From Vigna angularis (Eukaryota > Streptophyta > Magnoliopsida > Fabales > Fabaceae): a stretch of DNA of 64,000 nt. The position numbers and the translations under genes were made by a program. Below the pieces are notes generated by a model that saw only the letters and a list, made by a program, of their open reading frames with translations, had not been told where the DNA came from and ran no database searches. How positions within the stretch are numbered: position 1 is the stretch's first letter; each line of letters opens with the position of its first letter. The stretch lies in NCBI RefSeq assembly GCF_016808095.1, contig NC_068979.1:11803001-11867000 (forward strand). Reading direction: 5' to 3'. Below are positions 44,708-56,226 of the stretch, piece after piece.

Positions 44708-47429
44708 TCATATCTCTTTCTCAAATTGATTGATTAATTGTTGGAACACCTTCAGATACTTGCCTGTCATGTGATCAAATAGCATCCCTCTTGAAAGTCT
44801 GAGTTTTCCATACAGCTCTCTACCAGTTTCATACAACACCACACGTTTGGCATCAGCATCATCATAGTGGATTGGTTTAGAATTTTCAGAAGAAAGTACA
44901 GGAACAATATGCAATATTCTTCCTGGTGGATAAAGATGATGTCTAACAGGCTTCTCTGATGTTGCAACTGCACTATCTGCAGTTTCTTCACTGTGAACAA
45001 CCTTATCATTTTTCAACTCTCCTTCTATGATGCCTTTTTCTATGGCTTCTTCTTTTCCCTTGCCACCATTGATTTCAGGATTATCCTCCTGTGTGTCTAG
45101 CTGAAGCTCCTTGTAATATTCATTCAGTTCATCGTTAGCAATGTTGTGAGTAGCAGCTATGATTTCCTCCTCTTCTTCATCCATGTCATCGTTATCAGAT
45201 CCTTCACTGGAGGATATTGATCCGTCGTCCTCATCACTAGTAAACTCAGAGATTATTAACTCTTCTGTCCCTTCATAACATGTATTTGATGATTGAGCGG
45301 CTTCAGACAAGTTTTCTGATTTAGAACTTTTCAACGCCGCAGCATTCTCACGTTTGGACCAGCTTATCAGTGACCGAGTTCTTTGTTTACTCTTCATCAC
45401 AGCCTTTAGGTATGTAAAGCAAAATCTCAATGTAATTAATGAGAAATTCGTATGGAAAAAATCAACGGGTCAAATATAGTTCCTCTTATACAAAAGTAAT
45501 TAAGTTGTTGTGATGTGAAGTTTTTATCTTTATTTTTATTTTCTTGCTGTAACTGCGTAATGACCACAGCCACAGTGTAAAACTACTGTTAAACATAAAC
45601 AAGGGAGGTTGAAGGTACCTCGGTGCCGCGGGATACTGCACGATCTGCAATGGCTTTTGCATTAGATGCAAATGGTATGCGAGATCCAATTGCGCTGCAA
45701 GCAGACTTTATGAATCTTTTACGCTTATTAAGACCCTGTAAATCATGCGATCACTATTAATTATGCGGTGACCAAGTAAAAGCCAACTTGAGCAAAGAAC
45801 CAACCATTTTCTGATAGAAACTTTATCCCAAATTAATCTATTAACATAAATACACAAGAACATATTGGCCAAAACCATGAAATGTTGAAAGAACTAAATC
45901 GAGCACCTCTTCAATGAAATCATAAACAGAAACAGCTGACAATGTCGGCACCATGTCATAACCATTTATAATGGAAGTGATAAAGGGCTTCCCGAATTCC
46001 GCCATTTCCATTGACATACAAGCAGCTGCATAAAAAAAATAACTACTTCTTTAGTACCTTTAAAACCCATATTTTTCTTCATGTGGTTAGACTAAAGATC
46101 ATGAGATGATTCAGCTATATCAAAACCTTGATGAAAATTAATAAATTACTCAATCAGGACCAAGTTAAAACTTTAGATGGGAACTACAGAAGAAGAAGTC
46201 ATATAAGCACATGCCTGGGCCAAAGGTGACACAAGTGCATGAAGAGAACTGCTTTATTTCTCGAAGCATATATGTCAACAATGCAGCAGTGCCACCACCA
46301 AGTGAGTGTCCAACTATCTATTAAATAAAGATTAGTATAATTATGGTAATAGACAAATGTAAAATATTTCTTGACTTCAATGACTAAATAAAAACCATAT
46401 ATAATTTCAGTTCATAAGTAAATTGAAGCAATGTGGAAAGTAAAACACGATACCTTAATTTACAAAGGGTATTGGAGGAAAAAGGAACTATCATGGGTGA
46501 ACATTACAATATTAATGTTTTTCCTAAAACATAAGAGGCTAATACAATACCTTGATTTGGAAATCGGGGAATTGACGAAGTTCATCAAGAAGTTTAGGAG
46601 TGCAGTGTTTTTTGATCCAACGAGCTGCAGCAACCATACCACGGTGCCCATGTCCTGAAATCACGTTGTTCCTTTTCAGCTCACCATCACTGTAAATGAA
46701 ATGATTGAAGGAAACGGGAGCACCGATTGCATCCGTCAGAGTGTCTTTTACGCTTCGAGTTCCTCGAATGAATAGGAACAAACATTTTGATTCTTTATCA
46801 CGTATCACTGTGAAAGCAGGCTTCAGAATCTGCCAAGAAAAACTGTTACTTAAACTGACATTTGATTGATTTGCCTCCTCTTCAAGTGTGAAAACCAAAA
46901 TATAACCATTTTTTAGATGGAAACAATAGAACTAAGGTAAAACAATTAAGAAGCCAAACGTATATACCCGAGCTCTTCTTTTCCGGAGGAGAACATCTCC
47001 CTTAACGAATCCAGCAGCAAATAGAAAGGAACGGAAGCGTTTTTTGCTGAAAAGCATGGTGCGTGTCAAGCATTTTTTGATCTCATACAACTCCTTTAAT
47101 ATTTCGGGATCTTTCAGTTCTACACAATCGTCTCTTTCTTTACATTCTATTGCAACTGTTTTCTTACCCTATAAGAACCCAGTAAGGACATTAACAGATG
47201 AAGAAACCTTGAAACAAGGGAAAGTTGGAAATGGACGTACCTTTTCCATGATAGTATAAAGGATGGCTCTTGGCAAGTCCAAGAAGCTCCATTTGCCGAG
47301 TGTCTCTGCATAACCGAACCTAATGGCTTCTGCTAAGGTTAAGACCATGTCCATGGAAGTTTTGGGCGCCTCAGCTGGCCTTTTTTCAAGCTTCCCCACA
47401 GCCTTCTTAACCGCTCTGGACAGTACCAT
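44708..47429 (-). CDS. Class-3 lipase (alpha/beta hydrolase), copy B
   Basis: Seven exons with the same phases as copy A: 47241-47429, 46968-47168, 46551-46829, 46215-46317, 45907-46025, 45619-45735, 44708-45403, again 567 aa. The start chosen is MVLSRAVKK, matching MILSRVVKK in A; an in-frame upstream ATG at 47492 would add 21 residues but lies in the sequence equivalent to the A leader. Ser elbow VGHSLGGG, NGYDMVPT Asp and GRILHIVP His are all kept. Differences from A are scattered and conservative and include the acidic linker. Intron 4 has the GC donor. The ~9-11 kb separation from the next copies is due to inserted transposons. It appears functional. Confidence 0.93.
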
Positions 47430-47541
47430 TTTTTCCCTGTGTAATGCAAACAAAGAAGAAAGATAGGGAAAATGGAACTGTAGAAACAACAAAGAAGAAA
47501 GATTGCAGTAGCTTGCAGTCTAATGTGGGAGAGAGTGTGAG

Positions 47542-47550
47542 CTTATATAG
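47542..47550 (-). promoter_or_regulatory. TATA box of lipase B
   Basis: The minus strand reads CTATATAAGC about 115 bases before the start codon, as in copy A. The G-box CACGTG is conserved further upstream at 47998-48003. Confidence 0.65.
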
Positions 47551-48083
47551 GACATGAGAAGCTTGGTCTTTTCGTAAATAGTTGAGAGGAGTTGTAACAA
47601 GGTATATTTTGCAATATTCTTCTTCGTATTCTCTCTTTCCTTTTAAACTTCAAACTTATTAAATCATCCATGAATGAAGTTTGATAAGTAGATGAGTAAT
47701 AAAGTCTGCATATTCTTATAGTTTTTTATTATCTCTGTGGTTCTATCCTTCCCTTACACCTTATACAATGTTATCCTTCTCTTCATCTTACCTTATATTC
47801 GAGTAATTAATCTTATATTTCCCCTATCTTCAAAACAACCGAAATGTTATATCAAGTGTGATAAAATTAGTTTTACAATACTAATTATAAAAAATAATAT
47901 GATTTCAATTAATTTGACAATTAAATTAATACTGATTATAAAATCAAACTCTGGAAGTACAACTACTTAATTACGAGTCGAATTAATTAAACACGATCAC
48001 GTGACGTGCGTGCCCTGGATTTAGGCGGAAGTAAAGATAAATGAAAACAGTATTTACCCAGGATGCAGCTGTCATTTTAATTA

Positions 48084-49422
48084 GGTTTAAACCCTTCCTT
48101 GGTCCTCAAGTTTATATGAAAATCTCAGTTGGGTCCTCAAGTTTTTTTCTGTCTCAATTGGGTCATATTTTTTGTAAAAGTGAGCACATTTTGCCATAAC
48201 CGTTAAGTGGTGTGAGACGGCGTTAAATTTTTGTGAGCTGGATTTTTTTATTTACTGATGTGGCATTGTACATTAAAATTGAAAGGCCACGTGGTGCCAG
48301 ATCTTCTCCTCTCTCCCCCTCTGCTTCCTTCCATCGGCGCCACCCAGCTGCAACCTGTTCACCTTCCATGGCTTTCCCATATTACAGTTGATTTATTAGT
48401 GTTATCAAGAGAAAGTTAAATCTACTTCAGAAGTGTGAGATAAATGTTATGTTTAGTTCATAGTCTTCCATGGATGAGCAGAGGGAGCTCTACGATTGTG
48501 GGAATTATTTCTTGCTGCAACTCTCAGCTCAAATTCAACTGTGATCGTGAAAATTTTCTGCCCAGGCTTCAAAATTCAACTCTGTGATTGAGATTTGATT
48601 GCTTTTGGAAACACACTGCATCACATTCCATGGCACAGAATGTTTCTGTCCCTCTCATCCTCCCAAACCCACCCACAGCCACACCCTCAAACACCACATT
48701 CCCAAAAACCCTAACCCTAACCCCTCTTCTCCAAGACCTATTTTTTTAACAAAAAACCCTCTTCTCTGCCTCGTCTACACGTCACCACCTCCACTCACCC
48801 CACTCCCCGCCTCTCACCTCAGGCTCACCGAATTCTCCAAACCCTAATCCATCCTTCCTTCGATTCCAATAGCTTCCACCAAATTTTCCCTCTCCTATTC
48901 CACCAACCGGCTTCTTCCTCTCTCTCCTCGAACATTCTCGGCATAATCAAGGCTTTAGGGTTTAATAACAAGTTCGACCTCGCATTGTCCGTCTTCGATT
49001 TTATTCGAACCTGAAACGACCTCGTTTCGCTCTTGAACGGTTCCGTAATTGTCGTGATTGTCCCCCAGCTTAGGAAAAACAGTGTTTTCCAGTGGTCTGT
49101 GTTTTCCAGTGTTTTCCGGTGTTTTCCAGTGGTCTGTGATTGTGTTGTAGATGGTGGGTGGCGCCGATGGAAGGAAGCAGAGGGGGAAGGAGGAGAAGAG
49201 AAGATCTGGCACCACGTGGCCTTTCAATTTTAATGCACAATGCCACGTCAGTAAATGAAAAAATCCAGTTCACAAAAATTTAACGCCGTCTCACACCACT
49301 TAACGGTTATGGCAAAATGTGTTCACTTTTACAAAAAATATGACCCAATTGAGACAGAAAAAAACTTGAGGACCCAACTGAGATTTTTATATAAACTTGA
49401 GGACCAAGGAAGGGTTTAAACC
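48084..49422. mobile_element. Mutator-like element carrying a gene fragment (Pack-MULE type)
   Basis: Long terminal inverted repeats (about 262 and 267 bases: 48084-48345 and 49156-49422) start GGTTTAAACCCTTCCTTGG. TTTTAATTA is duplicated exactly at 48075-48083 and 49423-49431; nine bases is the Mutator signature. Block A lacks the element (21440-21490), so it inserted into B after the A/B duplication. No transposase is present; the interior carries a PPR-like 5' gene segment. Confidence 0.9.
48630..49060 (+). pseudogene. Captured 5' part of a PPR gene
   Basis: From ATG 48630 the frame reads MAQNVSVPLILPNPPTATPS, then TLTLTPLLQDLFF and a stop, resembling a chloroplast transit-type N-terminus. 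Further on, after frame changes, LSPRTFSAIIKALGFNNKFD, then LALSVFDFIRT, a stop, and NDLVSLLNGSVIVVIV follow (about 48900-49060). This order is that of the first, pre-repeat segment of plastid PPR proteins (I recall At2g18940-like). Ordinary PPR repeats are absent. Stops and frameshifts make it non-coding in its present form, though it could be transcribed. Confidence 0.65.
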
Positions 49423-49431
49423 TTTTAATTA

Positions 49432-52400
49432 ACAATTATTTCACATCTTAACATATGAAAATGTAGTCTTTGAATAACCTTTATTGTTTGATATGTATCA
49501 GATTATTCGTTATCATGTGCTAATCCTTCATCATTTCTCGTACATATAAATTGTTTTGTTAATCAAATAAGTCTCCTCAACTTATAAATAAATGTTATTC
49601 ATTTAAACTTTGAGATTTATTTGTATGTATAAAAATGGCAAATAGTTTCCTAAACAATAAACAGGTTTATCTGTAAATAATTTGAGACAGAACAAGTTTG
49701 ATGATGATTTGCTGCTTCAGTATTGTCTGTGTTTGAGGTTTATCCATAGTGTATTTTTCTGGACATGGTAGGTCTTTTTTCAACCTGTTTCAATCAATCT
49801 GAATGAATCAGTCCTTGAATGAGATTCCTAGTACCGTCAATACTAGTTTATCAACAGTGTCAGAGAATGCAGTATTCTTTATTTATTTTTACATCTCTTT
49901 TTCCTTGGAAACAGTAATTGATCAATTCTTATCTTAAGGGCATTGGAAAGTGAGAATGGAAGAAATATAAAAACACCGATGGTGGAATGTGTAATGTAGT
50001 TGTGGAGTAGATTTTGTTAAGGTTGGAAAGAGGACTTTTTAGATCTAATACAAAGGACAAAAAATAAAATCTATGTGATATAAATTTTAGAATAAATTAT
50101 TTTATAAAGAAGGGTATGCATGAAGATTTTTTTTTCAATGTAAAAAAAAAATTAAGAAGGAAGTTTTACAATTAAAAAAAATGAAAACACGAATATTATG
50201 ACTTGAAACATAAATATAGAACAAATTTTAATATTTAAAATGTTTGTAATTTATTTTAATTTTATAAATTCGTTCAACGAGTTCTTTATTTTTTTAATTT
50301 TTAAATTATTTTGAGTTCAATATTTTTGGTTTTTTTTAGAGTTTTTGTAAGTTGTTTGTATGTAGGAATACGAAATATATTTGTAAACAATGATGATTAT
50401 ATAAAAATTGATTTTTTTATTGAAGGAGAATTATCTTAGTTTTTAAATTGAAACTTTGATTCTTATCAAAGATAGATTTTTTTGTGAAGAATCTTTCTTG
50501 ATTTATCATGGTAACGTCTTTAACTCTGATTTTTATCAAGTGTGACAATATTTTTATGAATTTTTGTTGATTTATCAATATGTTAGATTATGTCATTTTT
50601 CATATCTGTTTTAATTATTTTTGTTTTCATTGATTTGTTTAAGTTTTTGTCTTTTTAATATTCAAATTCATAAGCAAACCATTCTCTTTTCAATAAGATT
50701 ATAACATCTCAAACCAAAACGTATAAATAATCTGATATGCGGATTGTATCAAAGTTGTATGAGTAGCTAGTGCATGAATTAACCAGGTTATTACCAGGCA
50801 CATAAAGAATCTGTTTTCTCTTTGTCTTTGGATCTGTGTATTTGTTTTTTATATTAGTACAACTTGTATGTGTAATTTTTTTATTACTGATAAAAAAATT
50901 ATAAAACAACTAAAAGTAAGGTGGTTGGCATATTTTAATCTTGGAAACTTTCAAAATCTAACACCAGATTTGAACTGGCTTTCACTTGGATTGACTTCAT
51001 CGCGAAAATTAAGAATGAGAAATATAATATGATTAGTACATAAATGACAAAAGAAATAGCACATGAAGGAGTAAGATGAATGACATAAACAAAAGAAAAA
51101 ATTTGACCTGACATGATGAATTGTACTTAAAATTTTCCTTTAATAATCCGACAACTCAATATAATGGACACTTTTTGTATCAACCCGGTCGTTAAATTGA
51201 GTTCTTTATGCATGTGTAGGCCAATAAAATATATAGTCTATTTTGAGTCATCACTCAGAGAATTAAGTACATTATTGTCCTTAATTATTTTGTATTCATG
51301 CTAAGGCACTTTTGATATCGGAAAAGGAAATAATTCTTTCACACCATTTGACAAATTTTTATAAGAGTTAAATGATTTTTAACAAAGTTATCTTTGTATT
51401 TATAAAAGAGAATGAGAGAATAAAAGAAAGTATCAAATGAATACAAAAAAAAAATTCTGATGTCAAAATACCATTATTCATTGACAAACACTTTAACCTT
51501 TTATTACTAGCTTCACTATCGCATTCGAAAGTGATATCTCTATTGAAAATTAATCTAATTCAAACTATATTAAAAAGTAAGATATATCTTTTTAGAAAAG
51601 TAAGATCAAGTTGAGAAATTTCAAAATAGTGGGATCAAATTAAATGAAACATAATAGAAAAAAAAACTATTAAACGTTAAAAAGTATTATAGTTTGATGT
51701 AAAATTAAATTTTTTTTCACTAATATTACAAATAATAATCAATCTAAATTAAAATTTTATATTTTCACACTAATGGTATGATCTAAAGATTAACTTCAAA
51801 ATAGGTTATGACAATACTAAATTTTAAAAAGTATTTTTTTTTAAATTGATTATTGCTATTAAATCTAAAAAGTCAACTTTATTTTAAATAGTTTATTTAC
51901 TTTTTTCCATCCTATAATATGAAAATCAAATAGTCTTACGATAGTAGACAACACAAAGGTACCTTTCATATGTGATAATAATGTTTCAAATTAATTAAAC
52001 CAATGATGTATCGATTAATTAAATAAACAACATTTAAATTTACGTAAAAAAATAATGTTGTATATATGTATCCAGAAATTTTCTGAACATTAACAAAATT
52101 GGGTTGGGATTGTTAAAAGTCTACGGTTACATTAATATAAATAAATATTAAATTATGATCTAAATTTGTTAAAAATATTATATAATTTTTTTATTACGTG
52201 TAATTTATATGTTATAAATTATTACGTGCAATTTATATAAGTTATAACTTATATAATTTTGGGATTGTCAAAACATTACGTGTAATTTATATAAGTTATT
52301 ATAGTAAATATGGTTTCGAGCCAAAATGTAACCCTGAAAAAAGGAGTAATGATAAGTATACGAAGTTGCTTTATAGTCATAATAATACATTCTCATATCC

Positions 52401-53170
52401 AACAAATGTGAAATATAAATAAAAACTTACGAATCAATTGTAGGTGTCATTTTTTTTATGATTGTCTTCTTCTGTAACAGAACCAATAATATTAAATCAT
52501 TTTTTTAATAAATAAACAATAACTATCAGTTTTAGACAAAATATTAAACTCTACATTTGGTATTAATCACCATTAATTTATTAATTATGCACGTGTCGTC
52601 AATGTTTGGTGGAAGTAAAGTTAAACAAAAGGTTTTTAAATTAACAACTTGTATTTCTCTTTTTTTTTTTTTTAATATTCCTCTTAAAGTGTGAAAGGAT
52701 GAATTTTAAATTGACCTATGTTGGGTAGGGAATCGGATTATTGGTGCTTATCTACTAATCCGGCATTATTTCTCGTAAAATATTTCTTTTCATCTGCTAA
52801 GTTTTTTTTTAATTGAATAAAACAAGTAACATCGTTGACGTTTACCTAGGAATACACAGTCTCGTGAACTTTAATAAATTATAATAATACATTATCTTCT
52901 TATTATTGAAATTACCAAGATTCATTCCCGCCAGAACATGTTTAACATAAAACTAAGATAATAAAATATATTCTCATAATTTGAGTAGTATTTCAATATT
53001 TGTAAACATAAAAAAAAATAACAAAATAATTATATGTAATATTACTTACGAAATCACTTTTATATTATGATAATAAATTGATTTTTACTGTTTCATCACT
53101 TCTCTTTTTCCAATAGTGTGTCTTGGCATTCTTTATACTTTTGCTTTATATTTGGTATTATGTTTTTTAT
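49432..53170. other. Upstream and intergenic DNA of block B
   Basis: No gene is seen. The stretch parallels 21490-25485 of block A with many small indels and ends near GCTTTATATTTGGTATTATG (53160), where A/B similarity is lost. It includes the second, older upstream repeat (52530-52940). Confidence 0.8.
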
Positions 53171-56100
53171 TTATCTGACAATCACATTAATTAGTGGAAT
53201 TAAGACAAAGGATTTACAATTTTATCCTATTACACTTTTGAACAAAGTAAAATTATTTTTTGCTTTTTAAGAAATCTATTGTATGTGGATGTTTTGAGAC
53301 TGAATGTTGTGTGTAAATGTTTAAGATAATATTTGTTTTGTTATGATTATTAGTGAGTATTTTGATTGTTTATATGAGTTATATATGTACAGGTAGAGTA
53401 ATATGTGTAATATAGAATATATGGAACTTGTGAGAGTTGAACATGGATAAACATCTTTTGGAGTTTATAGTGTTTATCTCAGTAAGGAAACTAGTTTTAA
53501 ATTTAATAATAGTGAATAAATGTTATATGATGATGATTTGTTCTACGATGATTGTGTGAAATATGTAATAGAATGATGATTCTATATGTACAAGGTAAAT
53601 TATTGAATTGATGCTTGATATGTGAATGAATTTATTTGTAGTGATATAGTATCTCTAGATTGGTTGTGTAAACTAAATTTTGAGGTTGTGGTTTAAGTAA
53701 GAAATTGTGTGTTTTCAACTAAAAATGATTTGAAAACTTAGACAAGTTTAGTTAGAACACAATTATGATAAAATTGACCCTTATAATTATGTAAACTCGC
53801 TAAATGAGTATATCACTCTTTGAAAATGTAAAATCTGCAAATCAAAGAACTCTAGCATTTTAAATCGTTGAACGAGTTATTTCGTGTTGAGAAAATTAGA
53901 ATATAATTATTCCATATGTATATAATTTTTTTTATATCATATTCATTGGTAAAAGAATTCAATATTTTTTGAAAAATTTTATATCGAGTTTTAAAGAAAA
54001 CTGAAAATGCATACTATTATTGTTTAATATCTAATTTGTAATAATTTAATTATTGTATAAATATGTTAAATAGGGATGTTTCATTTTTTTTCCTTAGTAG
54101 TAATCATAAAAATTGAGGTAATTTTTTTAAATAAACATAATTATCCTTCTAATAAATTTACCGTGTCATTTCACGATAAAATAGGCATCACCTGCCAAAA
54201 AAAAACAAAAAGTAAAGGCTTTCTCAACCTTTGAAATAATTTGTACTGAGAATGGAGTTTTATACTCAACGAAAAAAAACTTTTTGACCGTGTCACATAA
54301 TTTATGCATATTCAATAATCTCGAGATTGAATTTTGTCTTTAAATCGAGCCTGGTTGAACAAAGGAAAAATCAAACAGAAGTTAACTTATAATTTATTGT
54401 TTTGTTTTACTTACTGAAGTTCCTGAGTATATCTTTTTTTCCTTAAAATTCCTGAATTATTTTCACTCGTCTTTTTCTTTATCACAAAAAATAAATATAT
54501 TAAATAGGGACCAATGAGTTGTCTAAAGCCATAAATAAAAGAAAATATACATACAAGAAAAAAAATATTTCTTTGTTACCCATCCCATTAAATAAGTTTA
54601 AAATGGACATTGTCATTACTAACTTATTAGTCATTTCCAACTCAAATCTCTAACTTTCAACTGATTAAAACTACACAAAGGTCCTATACTTATATCCAAA
54701 AATACTAAAGTAATATACAATTAAGATGTTAATTATAGTTATTATTTCAGGTGGGAGATCGAGGTTAACAGTTTACTATTGTATGGATTATAAAGAAATA
54801 TTTTGGCAGCTCAAGTAACTAATGCATATTAAATACAATCACATATACTTCTTTGATCAGTAGTAACCTAATTACAACCCAATTGATAATAATTATACTT
54901 TATCTTAAATTGATTAAGAGATAAGTTTTTCATAAGTTGACCATTTCGCTTGATGGTCAGAGCCACAGGGTTGTCGTGGTATGGTTGACCATCTGGATCG
55001 TTTGATTCATAGTTAACTAGAGGGTCATATAGTACATTTTTTAACCGTCATAGTTTTAAACCTCTTAGGAAAAGTTTTTTAGAAACTATGTTTGACCAAA
55101 ATATATAGATTCTTGCTTTTGAAAATTAGGTTAAAAAACTTAATACTCAAGTCACAACTGTCATTGAAGTAATTGATTATTTCATAAAATTTTTCAAAAA
55201 AAAACGTTTTCTCATTGTGATAATCTATTACCAACATTGATAATCGATTATCAAATAGATTTTTATAAAAAATAAAATTTTTCGTGCTTTGTTACTTGGG
55301 TTATGTCTATTGAGTCTTAATGTAGTAGTTTAAATAAAATACACAAATTACAAGACTTTAACAATTAAATTCTAAAGTTTTTAATGTATCTATTCAATCT
55401 AAGTGTATTTTTAAGTCTTGAAAATTTCTTCATAAGTTATCATAATCAAAACTCTTTATATTTAATCAAGATGTTTATCCTAACTTGTCCACCCACTCAC
55501 ATTCAGGAAAAAAGAAACCAACACAAGCATATATTTTTCAACGAAGATTTAATAGAAGTCATCATATTGATTTTTAAAAAAAGAAATCTTTCCGTCTTTA
55601 ATTTATGTATATGCCAGTAAAAAACGAGAAAAGTATAAGTGAAGACGAAAATTAACATTACCTAGAATAGAACCTTTATAATATGCCTAAATGAGTTTAG
55701 ACATGTAATTGGACATATACATCAATAATTTTCACTCACCTTTTAAACTGATCTTTTTAATTGAAATCTTAAATGAAAACAATGAACTTTATTAAACCTG
55801 TTTACCTTGTTGGTTTTAAAATATTAAGAATTCAAACATTGCTAGTCTCCAGAATATAACCTCGGCCATAATAGAACAGAACGTTATTAGAATAGGTGAA
55901 ATCAACGCTAAGACGACCCTATAACATATACAAAAAGTTGTGTTGGCTAGACCGATATATTTGTATATAGAACAATTAAATGCCTAGTGGGATTGAACAT
56001 AGCTAACATCATCTTAAAGTAAAACCAGAAACTATCATTCATAAGACTTCTCAACAATTACAAACTTCAGGAAAATTAAGCAAACCATTTCAACCTAACA

Positions 56101-56226
56101 TATCAAAGCATACTTTTAAATTACAATTTATTACACAATAAACATGGCAATAAAAGACCCAACTTTAGATATAAGGAGCCAACCAGGAGACCTAATGTTT
56201 TTTTTCCATTTGTTATTGTTTGGCTC
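53171..56226. other. AT-rich intergenic stretch between lipases B and C
   Basis: No gene or transposon with defined ends is recognised. Decayed TAATCGATTA-like sites appear at 55165-55255. 55860-56226 is the presumed 3' flank of lipase C. Confidence 0.6.

Noticed and set aside
47430..47492. Upstream in-frame ATG extending lipase B by 21 residues
   Set aside because: The equivalent A sequence has no such extension and the conserved N-terminus starts at M(I/V)LSR; it is more likely leader.
55384..55620. 78-codon frame between lipases B and C
   Set aside because: AT-rich, hydrophobic low-complexity reading without promoter, exon context or recognisable motif.
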